From Arthrinium phaeospermum (lineage: Eukaryota; Ascomycota; Sordariomycetes; Amphisphaeriales; Apiosporaceae), in NCBI GenBank assembly GCA_006503535.1, contig QYRS01000006.1, forward strand, positions 3,534,001 to 3,598,000: a stretch of 64,000 nucleotides of DNA. The letters run 5' to 3'. Under the pieces are notes generated by a model. The model was not told the DNA's origin and made no database searches. It saw only the letters and a program-made list of their open reading frames with translations. Below are positions 1 to 11,203 of this stretch, piece after piece. The stretch's first letter is position 1. Every line of letters begins with the position of its first letter. The position numbers and the translations under genes are program-made.

Positions 1-573
1 AAGCACATACTATGACGGACCCAGGCGGGGCGTGTCCTACGGTGGTTGGGGCGGATGGTACTAGGTCCTGGTATTTTATAGGCACGCAGAAAGCGTAAAT
101 GCCGAAGAGCAGGTGGTTGAGCCCGTTATTGTTTTTCAGTGAGATTTGATGGTGATTTCCCAGGTTTTATATATTATAACCGTGGGGGTATGTTTCTCCT
201 ACTCTCCTGGCGTGTTAGTTATGGAATTTTGCGAGTTACCAACCTTTATTGCCAGCTGTGCCTGATAAGCGGAGGCTCAGCATAAGAATTGGGGTTGGTA
301 GCAGTCAGTTAAGATCTCAGGACCACTTCATACAGTTTCTCAATTGTACCTCGATCTGATGAGCCGAGGTAGAAATGGAAGATAGCGTGCATTTGTTTTC
401 TAGTGGTCCAATACTAACTACCATGTGCCCCACCATAAACAATTAGTGATATTTTCTGTTGGCTGTCAACTTCTCCAGATTAACTCCAGTGACAAGAAAT
501 TGCGAACCGATACCTTCGTAACTCATAGTCGGGACCGCAAATGTGCTTAAGCCAAGCCGAGGAAATGTTTCTA
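1..573. other. Window edge, no gene seen
   Basis: I see no convincing coding sequence. This is the region downstream of the minus-strand acyltransferase gene whose stop codon lies at 574. No RNA gene or repeat was recognised. Confidence 0.5.
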
Positions 574-1662
574 TCAATAGTGCTCTACAGAGTAAAGGAG
601 CTTAGGATAATGCCACCCAGGTGCAATGCAAAAGAATACAGTGAAGACCCATACATGCCCAAACACTCTGAGCCAAGTTACTCGTCCAGAACACCGCATT
701 CCTCTGAGGGTATCTTTTATCATCGTTTCAACCAAGCAGATAACCCAGTTTAGTAGGAAGAAACGCAGCTCACTGATTAGGAAGTGCTGCCGGTGCAGAA
801 CAAGGTTGACGACAGCATGGCTGAGAGCTCCTAATACAAATATCCAGAATGAAACAAAAGCTCCGCGAGCCAGCTTGCTTCGTAAATAACGGGGTGATGG
901 TATTATAAGCATGTACGTGCGAACATGAAGCCGATGCCAGAAGACTCCCCAGAACCGTCGCAAGGTGTACGCCTCCATGAGATTCCCAAACAACGGCGGC
1001 CACTCTTCGGGTTTGTCCCAGCCCAATATAGCGACGAAGAGGATGGCGGCTAGATCATGGCCCACGGTGAGGGTGTAATAAGCCGTCCATATCCAGGAGA
1101 CTGACATGATGCCGCGGATTTCCTTATTCGAGGCCGACGGTACCAACCCCTGATGTGCTGGAGAGAAGTCGTCGAGAGTCGCGCCCAGACGTAGAAGGAG
1201 GAAGGCCATTGTTGACGAAACTCCATGTTCGATAGCCCAGAGCGCGCAGAGACGGGCGCCTCTCTTGGCGGCGAACCACAGGCGCTGGTTGCCAGGTCGC
1301 TCAGCAAGGTCGACTTCATATCTGTCGAGCGGGAGGTTGCGTACATTGCTCCATACTCTGTAGATAGTGCGTATGCGCTGAGACATGCTTGTGTCGTGCA
1401 GTCTGACCACCGACGTCTGCAGAAATACGATGGCGGTGGAGTGGATGGTGAGACCAATGATGAACGGGGCGGCGAGCAGAGAGTAGAAGGGGGGCGATGA
1501 TTGGATGCTGATAGCTACGAGCCACGCTATGACACTGGTTGTATGCAGGATTCCGAAAGCCAGGCGTATTCGGTCGTGCGAAGGCCGTTGGACCGCCAAG
1601 GAGAATGATGTGGTTGCTGCTATCAAAGATAACATCGATAATAGGGTCAGATGAAGCTCCAT
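574..1662 (-). CDS. Wax-synthase-like MBOAT family acyltransferase
   Basis: Intronless 362-aa integral membrane protein. It has about seven or eight hydrophobic segments, beginning with an N-terminal one (residues 3-25) and ending with one at about 340-350. Residues 213-250 carry the signature of fungal wax-synthase-domain proteins: W-x-P-L-F-G-N-L, then LRRFWGVFWHRLHVRTY. The FW-G-x-FWH core contains the histidine expected to act in O-acyl transfer. Length (about 350-450 aa) fits this family, which includes membrane O-acyltransferases such as the trichothecene enzyme Tri7. It would acylate a hydroxyl group from acyl-CoA in the ER membrane; the substrate cannot be told. It is divergent from the 8-cysteine gene at 2544. 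It could serve the biosynthetic genes further right, but it lies over 20 kb away, so I do not assign it to that cluster. Confidence 0.8.
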   Translation of the reverse strand: MELHLTLLSMLSLIAATTSFSLAVQRPSHDRIRLAFGILHTTSVIAWLVAISIQSSPPFYSLLAAPFIIGLTIHSTAIVFLQTSVVRLHDTSMSQRIRTIYRVWSNVRNLPLDRYEVDLAERPGNQRLWFAAKRGARLCALWAIEHGVSSTMAFLLLRLGATLDDFSPAHQGLVPSASNKEIRGIMSVSWIWTAYYTLTVGHDLAAILFVAILGWDKPEEWPPLFGNLMEAYTLRRFWGVFWHRLHVRTYMLIIPSPRYLRSKLARGAFVSFWIFVLGALSHAVVNLVLHRQHFLISELRFFLLNWVICLVETMIKDTLRGMRCSGRVTWLRVFGHVWVFTVFFCIAPGWHYPKLLYSVEHY

Positions 1663-2543
1663 GACTGTGATTGGGGTGTTGCCAGTTCAGTAAGGATGAC
1701 GAGTAATTTAGGCGAAACAAAACAGTCTAAATGAGCTATGGCCCCCTCTTCGTCGACATAGTGGATGGTATGCAGCCTTTTGTACGTAGTCCGCTGAGTT
1801 ACCAGTAGCGACCGGAGATAGGCCTGGAACCGGACAAGGGATTTAGTAGTTACCGGCTTTCATGAATTTTTCAAAGTTATATAGTTTATTTTTAAGTTTA
1901 TTATATTCAAGGTAACTTACTCTTCATTTTGTTTTAAGTCTTTTTTTTTACCCCGTAGCCTTAGTATAAATCGAAAGAATAAAGAAGAAGAAGATAGCCC
2001 CTACAAAGCGACATTTTCTCCACGCAACAAGTGTTTGGATACGATGGCAGAGAGAGGTACTCTTTACTTGTTATTGCATTGTTTGCTCCGGAATGTGATC
2101 AAGCAACATGGGTTACGTATGCGAGTGATCCAAGGAGCAACCCGAGGTCCACCGGCCCCCGGTCCCCCGTGACACCCGCCCTCTCGCTACCGGCACAGCA
2201 AACACCTACGGTATACCGATGGCCAGGCGGCCCCGTAACACCATCCTCGGCTTGGATACGTCGTAACACCCTATGTTACATCCTGTATGGCTGTCATAAG
2301 CGATCAAGTGGCATTGGTAGCCTGCGTGCGAACCTGAGATCGACAAGCCACGTGTCAGCGTCGGTCGGGAAGACATATCTGAAAACATACATGTCCTGCG
2401 AGGCAATATTAATAGCAGATTCCTAAGAGAAAGCAATGTTGATTTGGTGCATCTCCTCCCCCAACCCAGAACATCATAAACACATTCGAGTCCGAACCTC
2501 ATATTTCCAATCAGACATCTTTCTCCATCTCCTATCGATCAAT
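1663..2543. promoter_or_regulatory. Divergent intergenic region
   Basis: This 881-bp region lies between the starts of two divergent genes (acyltransferase, minus; 8-Cys protein, plus). It contains an AT-rich stretch at about 1855-1970 and a purine-rich run at about 1975-1996. No convincing gene is present; the short open frames here look non-coding. Confidence 0.4.
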
Positions 2544-3069
2544 ATGCCTATCGCACTGTTCACACCTGAACTCATCGTTGCCGTAACGTACGGCAGTATC
2601 GGAGGAGCTCTCGCCGGTTACTGCGTCACCCACCAGGGCCAGTGCAGCAAGCGCGCCAACCTCGACACCTCCGATGCCCCCCTTATGGGCATCTTCCCAC
2701 GCCAGGCCGCCGCCGTCGGAGCCTGCGGCGTGCCCCAGTACAACTTCGACCTCTGCCATGGGCAGCTCCAGAACATCACCGTGCAGACCAGTATCCCCGC
2801 CGATGGTGGTAAGTTTTGCTCCTCCTCGTAGTTTACCAACGCGCAGCAGTATGTCCATGTCTGTGGCGAGCTCTTCGCTAACCTCTTTGCTTGCAGAGGG
2901 TCAGTTCGACAATGTCCCGCAGGCATGCATGGACCTCGCGGCCGTCCTCTCAGGCGATTGTACCGACTCGACTATCCGCCCTACGGTGTGCGGCTCGGCG
3001 TGCCTTCATTACAGTGGCCTGACTGACGATGACTACGCCAACATCTCCATTGCCCTTACAGCATCGTAG
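2544..3069 (+). CDS. Small cysteine-containing protein, probably secreted
   Basis: Two exons, 2544-2808 and 2897-3069. The 88-nt intron has a GTAAGT donor and TTGCAG acceptor and joins GTG|AG in frame. The product is 145 aa with eight cysteines, four per exon (spacings include YC-x5-QC and VC-x3-AC), which suggests four disulfides. Residues 9-26 are hydrophobic and are followed by S-K-R at 34-36, a possible Kex2-type site. I chose the ATG at 2544 because it precedes the hydrophobic stretch directly; the upstream in-frame codons look like 5' UTR. The N-terminus is not a textbook signal peptide because it lacks basic residues before the core, so secretion is an inference. No family is recognised; effector-like or surface proteins of this size are common in ascomycetes. 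Confidence 0.65.
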
Positions 3070-3995
3070 GCTTCTTAGGACTGGGAGCTCTTTGGGCTTG
3101 GTATGCAAGTAGGATTTCTTGAGGCTCAAGGACATTGCCGGATCGTCATATGGTCTAGGGAAACATGTGTATTAGGCCAAAGAAATTGTTGGAAATGAGA
3201 GACATAAGAACATCCGACAAGACTACTCTAGCAAATTATGATGCCACTTCCCTGCATTTCAATCCGCCCGAATGCCTCTGACATATTACCGTTGGCTATG
3301 ACCACTTCATCCCCGGCACCACCATAGAAGCCGGCAGCAGCATACCTGAACACCGCCGATCCTGAGGAGTGTACGACCCCAAAGGCCGTTGAATCATTTT
3401 CCGCCCTTGCGGGGCTAGGCACGACACCTAGCCCCTTGACGCATTCATCACTAGCGTCTTGGGCTTGGCCATTCTAGTCCCCGCTCAAATAGGCGCTGCT
3501 AAGAAACAAGGTACCCGCGGCGCGGGGCTGAACCAACCACTCAGTCGGCCATCGCGTTGCCCCCCCCATCACAACGCCCGGTACACAACCAGAAAATACG
3601 CTCGCCACGCTGGTGTGTATGGATCATTTGTTTCCAGGTATCAGTGGTTGTCCTATGCCCTTGACCGCCGGGGATGGTGCCCCAAATCATTTCGGTCTCG
3701 TATGTCAGGCGTGGATCTTCGACCTCCCCAAAGGGAAACGTGCCATCTTTATCAGAAACCATCAGTTGCGCTTCATTCGCCCTCTCATATTCCGCTCCAA
3801 TGGAGACACTGCAAAGCGGGATGGGTTTTTTGCTATCACTAGCGTGTTGGCCGAGGATCAAGTGCATGAGTTGGTACCATTCCCCAAAAGACATTTGAGG
3901 AATCGTTTGACCCCTTCATCCTTGCTCTGGTCCGTCTGTTGTGACTGAGGGAACGCAGCCTGCTGTTTCGCGGCTTCGTTCGCAGAGGGGTGTTG
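3070..3995. other. Gap between convergent genes
   Basis: This 926-bp region lies between two convergent genes. It holds only one open frame of note (3541-3894, minus, listed separately). No repeat or RNA gene was recognised. Confidence 0.4.
3541..3894 (-). CDS. Unrecognised short ORF, doubtful
   Basis: A 117-codon frame starts MSFGEWYQLMH and has an even, protein-like composition over its first 85 residues. It has no recognised motif. Its end is not supported by a convincing splice site, and the next minus-strand frame (3228-3422) cannot be joined with confidence. It lies just downstream of the acuF-like zinc-finger gene. It could be a small gene, a gene remnant or chance. Confidence 0.25.
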   Translation of the reverse strand: MSFGEWYQLMHLILGQHASDSKKPIPLCSVSIGAEYERANEAQLMVSDKDGTFPFGEVEDPRLTYETEMIWGTIPGGQGHRTTTDTWKQMIHTHQRGERIFWLCTGRCDGGGNAMAD

Positions 3996-6245
3996 CTACC
4001 ACAGGTGGCGGGATCCTCTATGCCTTCTGGACGGCATATACCTGTCGATAGATCTCATGGTGATATCCACAAGGGTTCTCAACCCCCAAGTTTCTTCCCA
4101 CAAACCAAGGTCCCCATCTGACGTAGCCTGCGAATCCATGGCCACGATTTTACCACGGAATATCTCTAAAATGCGATCAATGCTTTCTAGGCGATCAATG
4201 ATTTCGCCAGATGATATATTGTCGCTTTGGTCACGGTTCTCGGACGCAACTTGATGAACGGCCACAAGTTTGTGAACCAATTCGACCATGGTGTCTTGGG
4301 CACCGCCGCTCAACTTTGCGTTCATCGCCGAGGTCGTCGCGTACTCCACTGGAGTAGGAGTATATGCTCCGACCGACTTTACCGGGTCTTTACCTCCAGG
4401 CTTTTTATCTATGTCTTCCTCTGACTCATCGTCAGATGATGCAGAGGGGCGCCGGGCTCCCGTACCTGCGGAACCTCGAGTCTCATCATCTTGACCAACT
4501 GTCTCCCACGGCAAAGCGTAAAGCGCGAAGGCGTGTAGATGCTCAGAGATGTGTCTGTCGCTCTCGGGATGCAGAAGGGGCGAGTCTCCATGACATAGAG
4601 GGCAGGAAACAGGCGGGATGAATGACCTGCAGCTTGCATCGGCAAGTTCTTCTAGATCACCCTCTTCTTCGAGCTCTCCTTGATGTTCAGTTATAGTGTG
4701 GTCACGCCAATCTTTCTCGGTATCGAACTCGAACTCGGTAGGGCTGTCCGAGTCGAACCAGCACATGTCACAGATCCAGCGAGAAGTGCTGTGAGATTTC
4801 CCCAGATGAGCTTTCCATTGCTCGGTCGACAGGTACATTGCATCAGGGGTGTCGCAATCCTCGTAGACACAGACATATGGACTGAGATCTTCAGCTACAT
4901 GGCCACTAGAAACAATTAGAACACGGCATAGTCTCTTGGGGACGTATGAACCTGGACATACCGCCACTTTTTGTCTTTCAATCGATCAGAGTAGGACGAA
5001 TCCAACGGTTGAGCACAAAACGGACACCAGAATTCCATGCCATCAACACCCGGACATTTCGGGTAATCTTGTTTGAGCGCGCTTCGAGAGAATTTGGTGC
5101 TCACTGATTTCGTTCCCTGCGTCCGAGGGGGTCGAGGTAGGACAAATGTGCCAATGTCGGTAGCGGACTGTGAGGAAAGCGTTTTCCTTCCGCCTGATTC
5201 GGCTGACTGTGATGGAGCGGAGTGTGTTTGTGATGCAGAATCCTGATGACGATTTCGACGTTGATCAGGGCCTGGCACTTTTGCTGTGGCTGGATTCGGT
5301 GTGTCGGTGTTGTTTCGTACATCAGTTTGTGCAGTGTACGACGTCAATTTGCCCTGGACGCCTTGTGCCTTATGACGGGATGTGCGGAAATAGATATCAA
5401 ACCGATTACGTCGGACCAAGTTCGCATGAATAAGGCGCCGTTGGACGGGGCTTAGTCTCCGCTCATCGGTGAAATACGCCTTCAGTGTTATCCAAGCCTT
5501 GCTCCAAATTATATCGCTTGTTTGAGTTTGGCGTTGGATTAGCGAATTCAAAAGCTGCCACTTTGCAGGCCCGACAAGAACCACCCAAAACATATATCTC
5601 CGAAACTCTTCTAGTCCCGGAGCCCTTTTGTCTAAGAGACGGTCGACACGCTGATGTCTGAACCTTGTCCCGGATTTCCGTATAGAGGTGGAGATCCTGG
5701 ACAAGTATTGAAGGGTCCTTCGAATGTAGTAGGTTTGCTCGTCCAAGTCGGGGATGTCACCCTGCCCCTCATGTGTCTCGTGATGGCTTGTGGCCTCGAC
5801 TTGCATGAGGCCAGTCTCCAACTGGGCTCTTGCTATTTCGTATGTCAGTATGGACCTTGTGTACCCATAGTCGAATATTCACCATACCGATCACATGGCA
5901 ATTTTCGAGTGAGGCAGTCAGACTGTCTAACAAATTGATCAAGACACCTCTCACGTCGTCCCGAGCTTGGACACGACGATCCAATGATGAATGGCCGGAT
6001 TTGGCGGCGCCGATTCCCAATGCCCACCAGTTGAACGTGGCCGACATTTTGTCAATCCAGTCATCTTCAGATGAAGAGCTGAACTGCTGTTGACATATTT
6101 CGAACAAATCCTGACATCTCTCTGTGCGAATTCGTATTGCTGCGAGATCCGTAGCACTGCCGTGGCTGGGATCGGACGTGATTTCATCCGACACACCGTT
6201 CCCAGGGCTATTGGCGTCGTCCAGAAGGGGAGTGTTCTGCTCCAT
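3996..6245 (-). CDS. acuF-like C2H2 zinc-finger protein
   Basis: Three exons on the minus strand: 6245-5888, 5832-4962 and 4905-3996. The 55- and 56-nt introns have GTATGG/TAG and GTATGT/TAG borders; the first has a CTGAC branch site. The 712-aa product has a helical N-terminal half. Around residues 385-470 it has a run of zinc-binding pairs: FWCPFC, YVCVYEDC, KAHLGKSH, WICDMC. Another follows: SCPLCHGDS with histidines after it (DRHISEHLHAFALYALPW). This arrangement is the fungal 'oxidoreductase acuF-like C2H2 zinc-finger' architecture; despite that label it has no oxidoreductase domain. An acidic, Ser-rich linker and a helical C-terminus follow. It is divergent from the S8 protease across 348 bp. 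Function in this family is unknown, and it often sits in variable gene islands. A role with the neighbouring protease/gasdermin genes is only inference. Confidence 0.8.
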
Positions 6246-6593
6246 GTCCGCCAGAGCCCAGTTTATTGGAGTTTCTCTAGTTTCCGAGACAGTGCTAGAG
6301 AGATGTTCGACTACAAAGGCACTGTTGAACTCGTTACGGAAGAGAGTGATAGTTAAAGTAACGAGCTGCGTGTCGCAACAGTTTGCTGACGACACGATGG
6401 GGAGAGTCGACCGTCCATCATGTGACTGCTGACCTACCCCGCACAAGGCTTTGGCCCCCAATACCCAGTTTGATACAATTTTGGATGGAAGCTGACAGAA
6501 GATCTTCCGCTCGAAGAACCCATTGTGCAGAATTCATCTCGTTCTGGGCGAGAGTTGAGACCACGATAAAGATCGAGCAACTGCATCGCCGAC
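6246..6593. promoter_or_regulatory. Bidirectional promoter region
   Basis: Only 348 bp separate the start codons of the zinc-finger gene (minus, ATG at 6245) and the S8 protease gene (plus, ATG at 6594), so both promoters must lie here and may be co-regulated. I recognise no specific element. Confidence 0.5.
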
Positions 6594-9522
6594 ATGTCTG
6601 CCCTCCAGCTAGCTATACAGGCCACAGACCAGCTCCAGCATATGGCTGATACCCTATGCGCCCATTCTACTTGTGTGCAATTTTGCGCCAGCCTGAAGGT
6701 CATTTTGATCGAAATAGCCGATTACCTGCGGAGTCTTCATGAGTGCGACGATTCCGAGAAAGAGGCTGCCTCGTTGCTCGGGGACCTGGACAACCTTTGC
6801 AGGGTAAGAAACAAATTTAACAACTTTGGCCATCGATCTGAACCGTTTTATAGTCACATGATGCGCCGAATGAACAGGTACCGACCAGTGGTGAGATTAA
6901 CGCGAGACAATACCCAGCCGTTTCACTCCTGTTAGCTGGCTCAGACTCCGTAATACTGGCCTTGCGTGACCTAGCTAGCAGCAAAGAAGCCAAAGTGCAG
7001 CGGAAGAAGACACTGGCTCTACTCGAAGCTTCCTTGCCCGAGAAAGGGGAAGATGAAAAAGTCGACATCTCGCCCTCCGACACCGATCTCCAATCCGTCA
7101 GCAATAAACCCCCCGAGTGTGGGAAAGAGATCCGTTCGCTCCATACTGCATTGTTCACACATTGTCTCTGCGTCGACTCGGAAGAGATGTTGGCTTGCAT
7201 CAGACTCCGAAGTACTTTAGATGGCGCCACGGAGAATGTCACCTTTGGCATGCTTTTCATGGCCCATCCTCATCGTACACAGACCGGGCTTGAGGACCAG
7301 CCTTGGTGGCAAGAGACGTACTTTTCCATACATGGCGCTGTGTTAGTGTCCCATATCAGTAAAGCCTCTTCGTTGTAATATTAACGTACCTTGTAATTAG
7401 TGGTTTCGAAAGTCCTTCTGGATTTGCCTACGATGAGATTCGAGCAGATTCCGCAACTCCTTTCTGCCATTACATATCTTCCCAAGATGACGAAGGCCTA
7501 TCTATGCTCAAGTTCTTGGTCAAAGGACGCAAGTTGTATTTCGATGAGTCATCAGACCCTCCCAGCGACTATGGGCTCGACAAGCCTAGTATTTCTCTAG
7601 GCCAACTCCTGGAAGGACTTTTACAATCTTCCATTGACTTTACCGAGAAGAGAAAGGAAGTACTGTCTTGGCTTCTAGCCAAATCAGTGTGGCAATACTA
7701 TAGCTCACCCTGGATGCAGCAGCCTTGGAGCAAAGAAAGTGTGCATTTTCTGCTAGAGCGAAGACCCGATGATGAAGTTGCTGGCATTTTCGTGAACGAG
7801 CCACTTTTGTCAGTCTCTATTGCTCACCCCTCGCATGTCACCGGGGGTGACCCAGAGGAAGGTTCGGGCCTAGCGGCCAATCAGACCGCAACCGAACCCC
7901 AGAGACGCCGTCCAACGCCGTTCATCACGCGACTGCATCCGATACCAAAGGTCCTTGCACTAGGTGTTATGCTTGTCGAGATTCAACTTGGGCGCCCAAT
8001 CGAAACTCTTTATGGTGATGCTATGTGGTCACGATACTGCCCCCATGGAAGGAAGAATCAGCACACGGATTTTAAAATCTGCAGAGATCTTATTGCAAAG
8101 GAAGACTTCTTTGCGGACATCACAGATCCCCTTGAAGCCCTAATCAGGAACTGTATCAATCCCAGCGACTCCTTCAAGGCCCCCAAAGCACGAGACGAGG
8201 AAGATATCCGTAATGCACTCTACACCTTGGTCAATCGCCTAGAGGTCTACACATCTAAACGAAAGCCGCACAACGTGAAGGCATTGAGCTTATCGGATAC
8301 TTTGCCACCAAGCACACATCAAATTGATGCTGCTCTATCACCTCTCTCAAGACTTATCCTACACAACCCCAGAGAAGAGGTTTCCAATACTCATCGACCT
8401 GGTCGTACCATGGCACAAATGTGAGTTTCTTTTTTCCCCCTTTCAGCACGACTTCGAGGGTCAGATTATGTATTGATTGCTAACGATATGAAGCACAGAC
8501 TCCACATCAACCGAGAATTGGCTTAAGCGAATAGCCAGTCTTAACTATGTTCTTCAAGCCAAAGCTGGAGACGATTATGAAAAAGTTAAGATTGCAGTTC
8601 TGGATACTGGTATTTCCCCTGACGACGCCGCGGTTGCTTTCATAGACGGGTACCGTGACTTCGTAGATGGAAGCGACAGCGTCAGATGTGACAATACCGG
8701 CCATGGGACAACTTCGGTCAACCTCATTTACGACATGTGCGAGTCAGCCTCGGTTTATGTGCTTCGGATCTTCGAGACGGACGAAGCGAATGAGAATACC
8801 CAAGAACTAGCAGTTCAAGTGAGTTTCTGTTCTAATCTGATGGAAGCGGGCTCCACCTTGCTCGATTACTAACATGCATCATTAACTGGCAGGCTCTTGA
8901 TTGGTGCATAAAGGAACATATGGATGTAGTCTGCATGGCATGCGGATTCGTCGACTCCAGCCAAAGCCTATTTGATAAGGTCCATGAAGCCTCCGGGAAG
9001 ATGCTCATCTTGGCGGCACCGACGAATGAAAGTAATGCCGGCGACATTGCTTACCCCGCTCGATACGATGACGTAATCTGCATGTTCTCTACCGATGGTG
9101 CTGTCACCAAGTCTCGGCGGCTTAATCCCTCCAACGGCTTGGGGAAGTACAACTTTGCCATCCTGGGCGAAGGCATCAAGACCATGAGCGGAGACGTGAG
9201 GTCTGGCACCTCCTTCTCGACTGCCATCGCTACAGGATTGGTGGGACGTTTGTTGGAGTTCACTGGCCATAGCGACTCCAGGGACCGTATCAACAATGCT
9301 TCCATGCTTAAGGTGAAGTATGGCATGACAAAGGCGTTAAAGCTAATGGCCGTGAAAGATTCCGAGTTTGACTGTCTGAGGCCTTGGTGGCTACTTCCTC
9401 AAGGGTTGCGAAACATGATCCCGTTTGAAGAAAATGGTTATCCCGATCCGAGAGACCGGGAGATGGCACGAGGCCACATTTGCAACTTGATCAGGCTCAG
9501 CTTGGCTGATTCATTGCCGTGA
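6594..9522 (+). CDS. Subtilisin-like (S8) protease, HET-Q2-like
   Basis: Five exons: 6594-6803, 6854-7317, 7401-8420, 8494-8818 and 8893-9522, giving 882 aa. All four introns have GT/AG ends. Residues 1-560 resemble the helical fungal DUF7580 region (an early LLLAGSDSVILALRDL helix and a late ALGVMLVEIQLGRPI segment). Residues 570-880 are a peptidase S8 domain with an intact triad: Asp602 (AVLDTGIS), His635 (NTGHGTTS), Ser780 (SGTSFSTAIATG). The oxyanion Asn is likely N718 (AAPTNES). There is no signal peptide, so a cytoplasmic enzyme is expected. Its stop lies 83 bp from the stop of a convergent gasdermin gene. In Podospora anserina the subtilisin HET-Q2 cleaves the gasdermin HET-Q1 and triggers cell death; the same pairing here makes this gasdermin the likely substrate. 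The N-terminal region may sense the trigger (inference). Confidence 0.85.
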
Positions 9523-9605
9523 TTCTGGTGGTACTTTGTACCAAGTAGGACCATCGTCACGGACTTTTTTGGTTCTATGTAATTAGAAGAATACTTCGTG
9601 AATCT

Positions 9606-10635
9606 CTATCCTTCAATTACAATCAAGTGTTCTGGCTCCTCTCCCAGCAGTACTTCAAAATCGTGCACGTTAGCATCCGCAAGGCCTGCACTGGCCAAAA
9701 GCTCGGCCATGTCGAGCTTTTTGGGCCCCGAGGCAAAGACCGTGCCCTTGGTGGTGGTCTTCTGAGAGATACCGGAACGAAATAGTGACTTGGACACCTC
9801 TGTAAGACGGACCGCCCACACGAAGTCGTTCAAACTTTGGCCAGCAATGTTAACCTCCATCTCTCTCTTGTTCTCGACGTTAGCCTTGGCGCCAGCCGCC
9901 CCGAACAGATCCCTATTCAAAAGTCAGTAAACGAGACAACTACGACTGGGGTACTCCCTATAATGCAATGGATACTTACACGTCGCCTCCTACATTGACT
10001 CCCGTCTCATTGACGTCATTGCGTCCAAAGGTGGCGCCGCGGGCAATGATGATGCCACTGATCACTGCCATCGAATATAGTCAGCCATGCTCTTGCATAC
10101 ACTATAGTTTCCACAAGCCAGATAGTCGTCATCAAAAAACTGGACGAGAAAGTTAGATCGACTTACTATAAGCCTTCCACGAACCCAGCAGCTTATGCTG
10201 CTCGATCCAGGCCAGCAACTGCCCCGCTTGAGTGCATTGCTCTAGATACGCAGGAGTCGGCTGCACGATCTGCGTATCCAGCCGGTCGATCTCCCAGCCT
10301 TCGCCCATCATCCTCCGGAACACCACTCCCGCTTCCGCACCCACAGTGACACCCGCCGCTGCAGCGATCGGAACATCAGCCCCGACACCATTATCGTGGG
10401 TCCTCCCGTCCGTGCGCGAGAGTCGAAACTGGGCCGTCTCGGTCGGCCAAATGCGCATGTCCCGCGGGAATGGAGTGACGTCCTCCGGGTTAATGACTTG
10501 GTCCAGCTGCTTGGGCCCCGCAATGAAATGCCCCAGACGAATCGGGCCCTCGGCGGCGCCGAAGGCCATGCCAGGATTAGTGTAGACCGGGGCGGGATAA
10601 TGCCGCTGACGGAGGACGAACCAGCACTTCTCCAT
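9606..10635 (-). CDS. Fungal gasdermin, HET-Q1-like
   Basis: Three exons on the minus strand: 10635-10167, 10064-9980 and 9912-9606. Introns are 102 nt (CTGAC branch) and 67 nt. The product is 286 aa. Diagnostic segments are the N-terminal CWFVLRQRHYP, LDQVINPEDV, the WEIDRLDTQIVQPT block at about 124-137, and GIIIARGA just after the first intron. Length is close to HET-Q1 (about 280 aa). These proteins are kept inactive by a short C-terminal tail; proteolytic removal lets the rest oligomerise into plasma-membrane pores and kills the cell. The tail here (about 245-286) is Ala/Leu/Asp-rich and ends EHLIVIEG. F244, in TKGTVFASGP, matches the known HET-Q1 cleavage after Phe238 both in residue and in tail length (42 versus about 40). 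It is convergent with the S8 protease gene. I chose the ATG at 10635 because homology begins at MEKCWF; an upstream in-frame extension looks non-coding. Confidence 0.85.
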
Positions 10636-11203
10636 ATTGAATTGATCCTGGCTTGTTTGCTTTGCTACTGTTGCTTCTTCAAGGGTTCTTGCAGCTACGT
10701 AGGTAAGGAGGTCTGGAATATTCGAAGGCAGCCCAACGCTTCTGGGCGGGGTCAGGCTGCGGTTTCGGCAGTTACAGATACCGGGCTTGCATGTCAGCAT
10801 GGCTCCCCTGTATGGACGGAGAGCCTGGGGTGGCGCTCTTGATTGTGACCCACATGTTGTTACTTACAGATTGGATTCCCTGTTGTATCACGCGCAGCGA
10901 TTTGCATAAGAAAGGAACGTTGCCGACCGGACCAGGAAATCACTCGCAAATTTGTACAGGGACATTCCAGAAAGTCAACCTCTGGCGTGGGTAGTTACTG
11001 ATATTAAGTTACAGCGACATATCAGGTAGGACCGACTGAATTTTGTCAATTAGATGTAATTACTGGACATTTTGTGCCACTAGAAGTAACTGTTTAAATC
11101 CCAATACGTCAGTTATGCCCGTTTTGGTCACGGCGCACGAAATTGCCTCCTCAACAAGATCTTCCTTGTTGACGCATTTGTAAGTCCTGATCTTCGCAGC
11201 CCA
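10636..11203. other. Intergenic, no gene seen
   Basis: This 568-bp region separates the gasdermin start (minus) from the stop of the S33 hydrolase gene (minus). It should contain the gasdermin promoter. No specific element, repeat or RNA gene was recognised. Confidence 0.4.
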
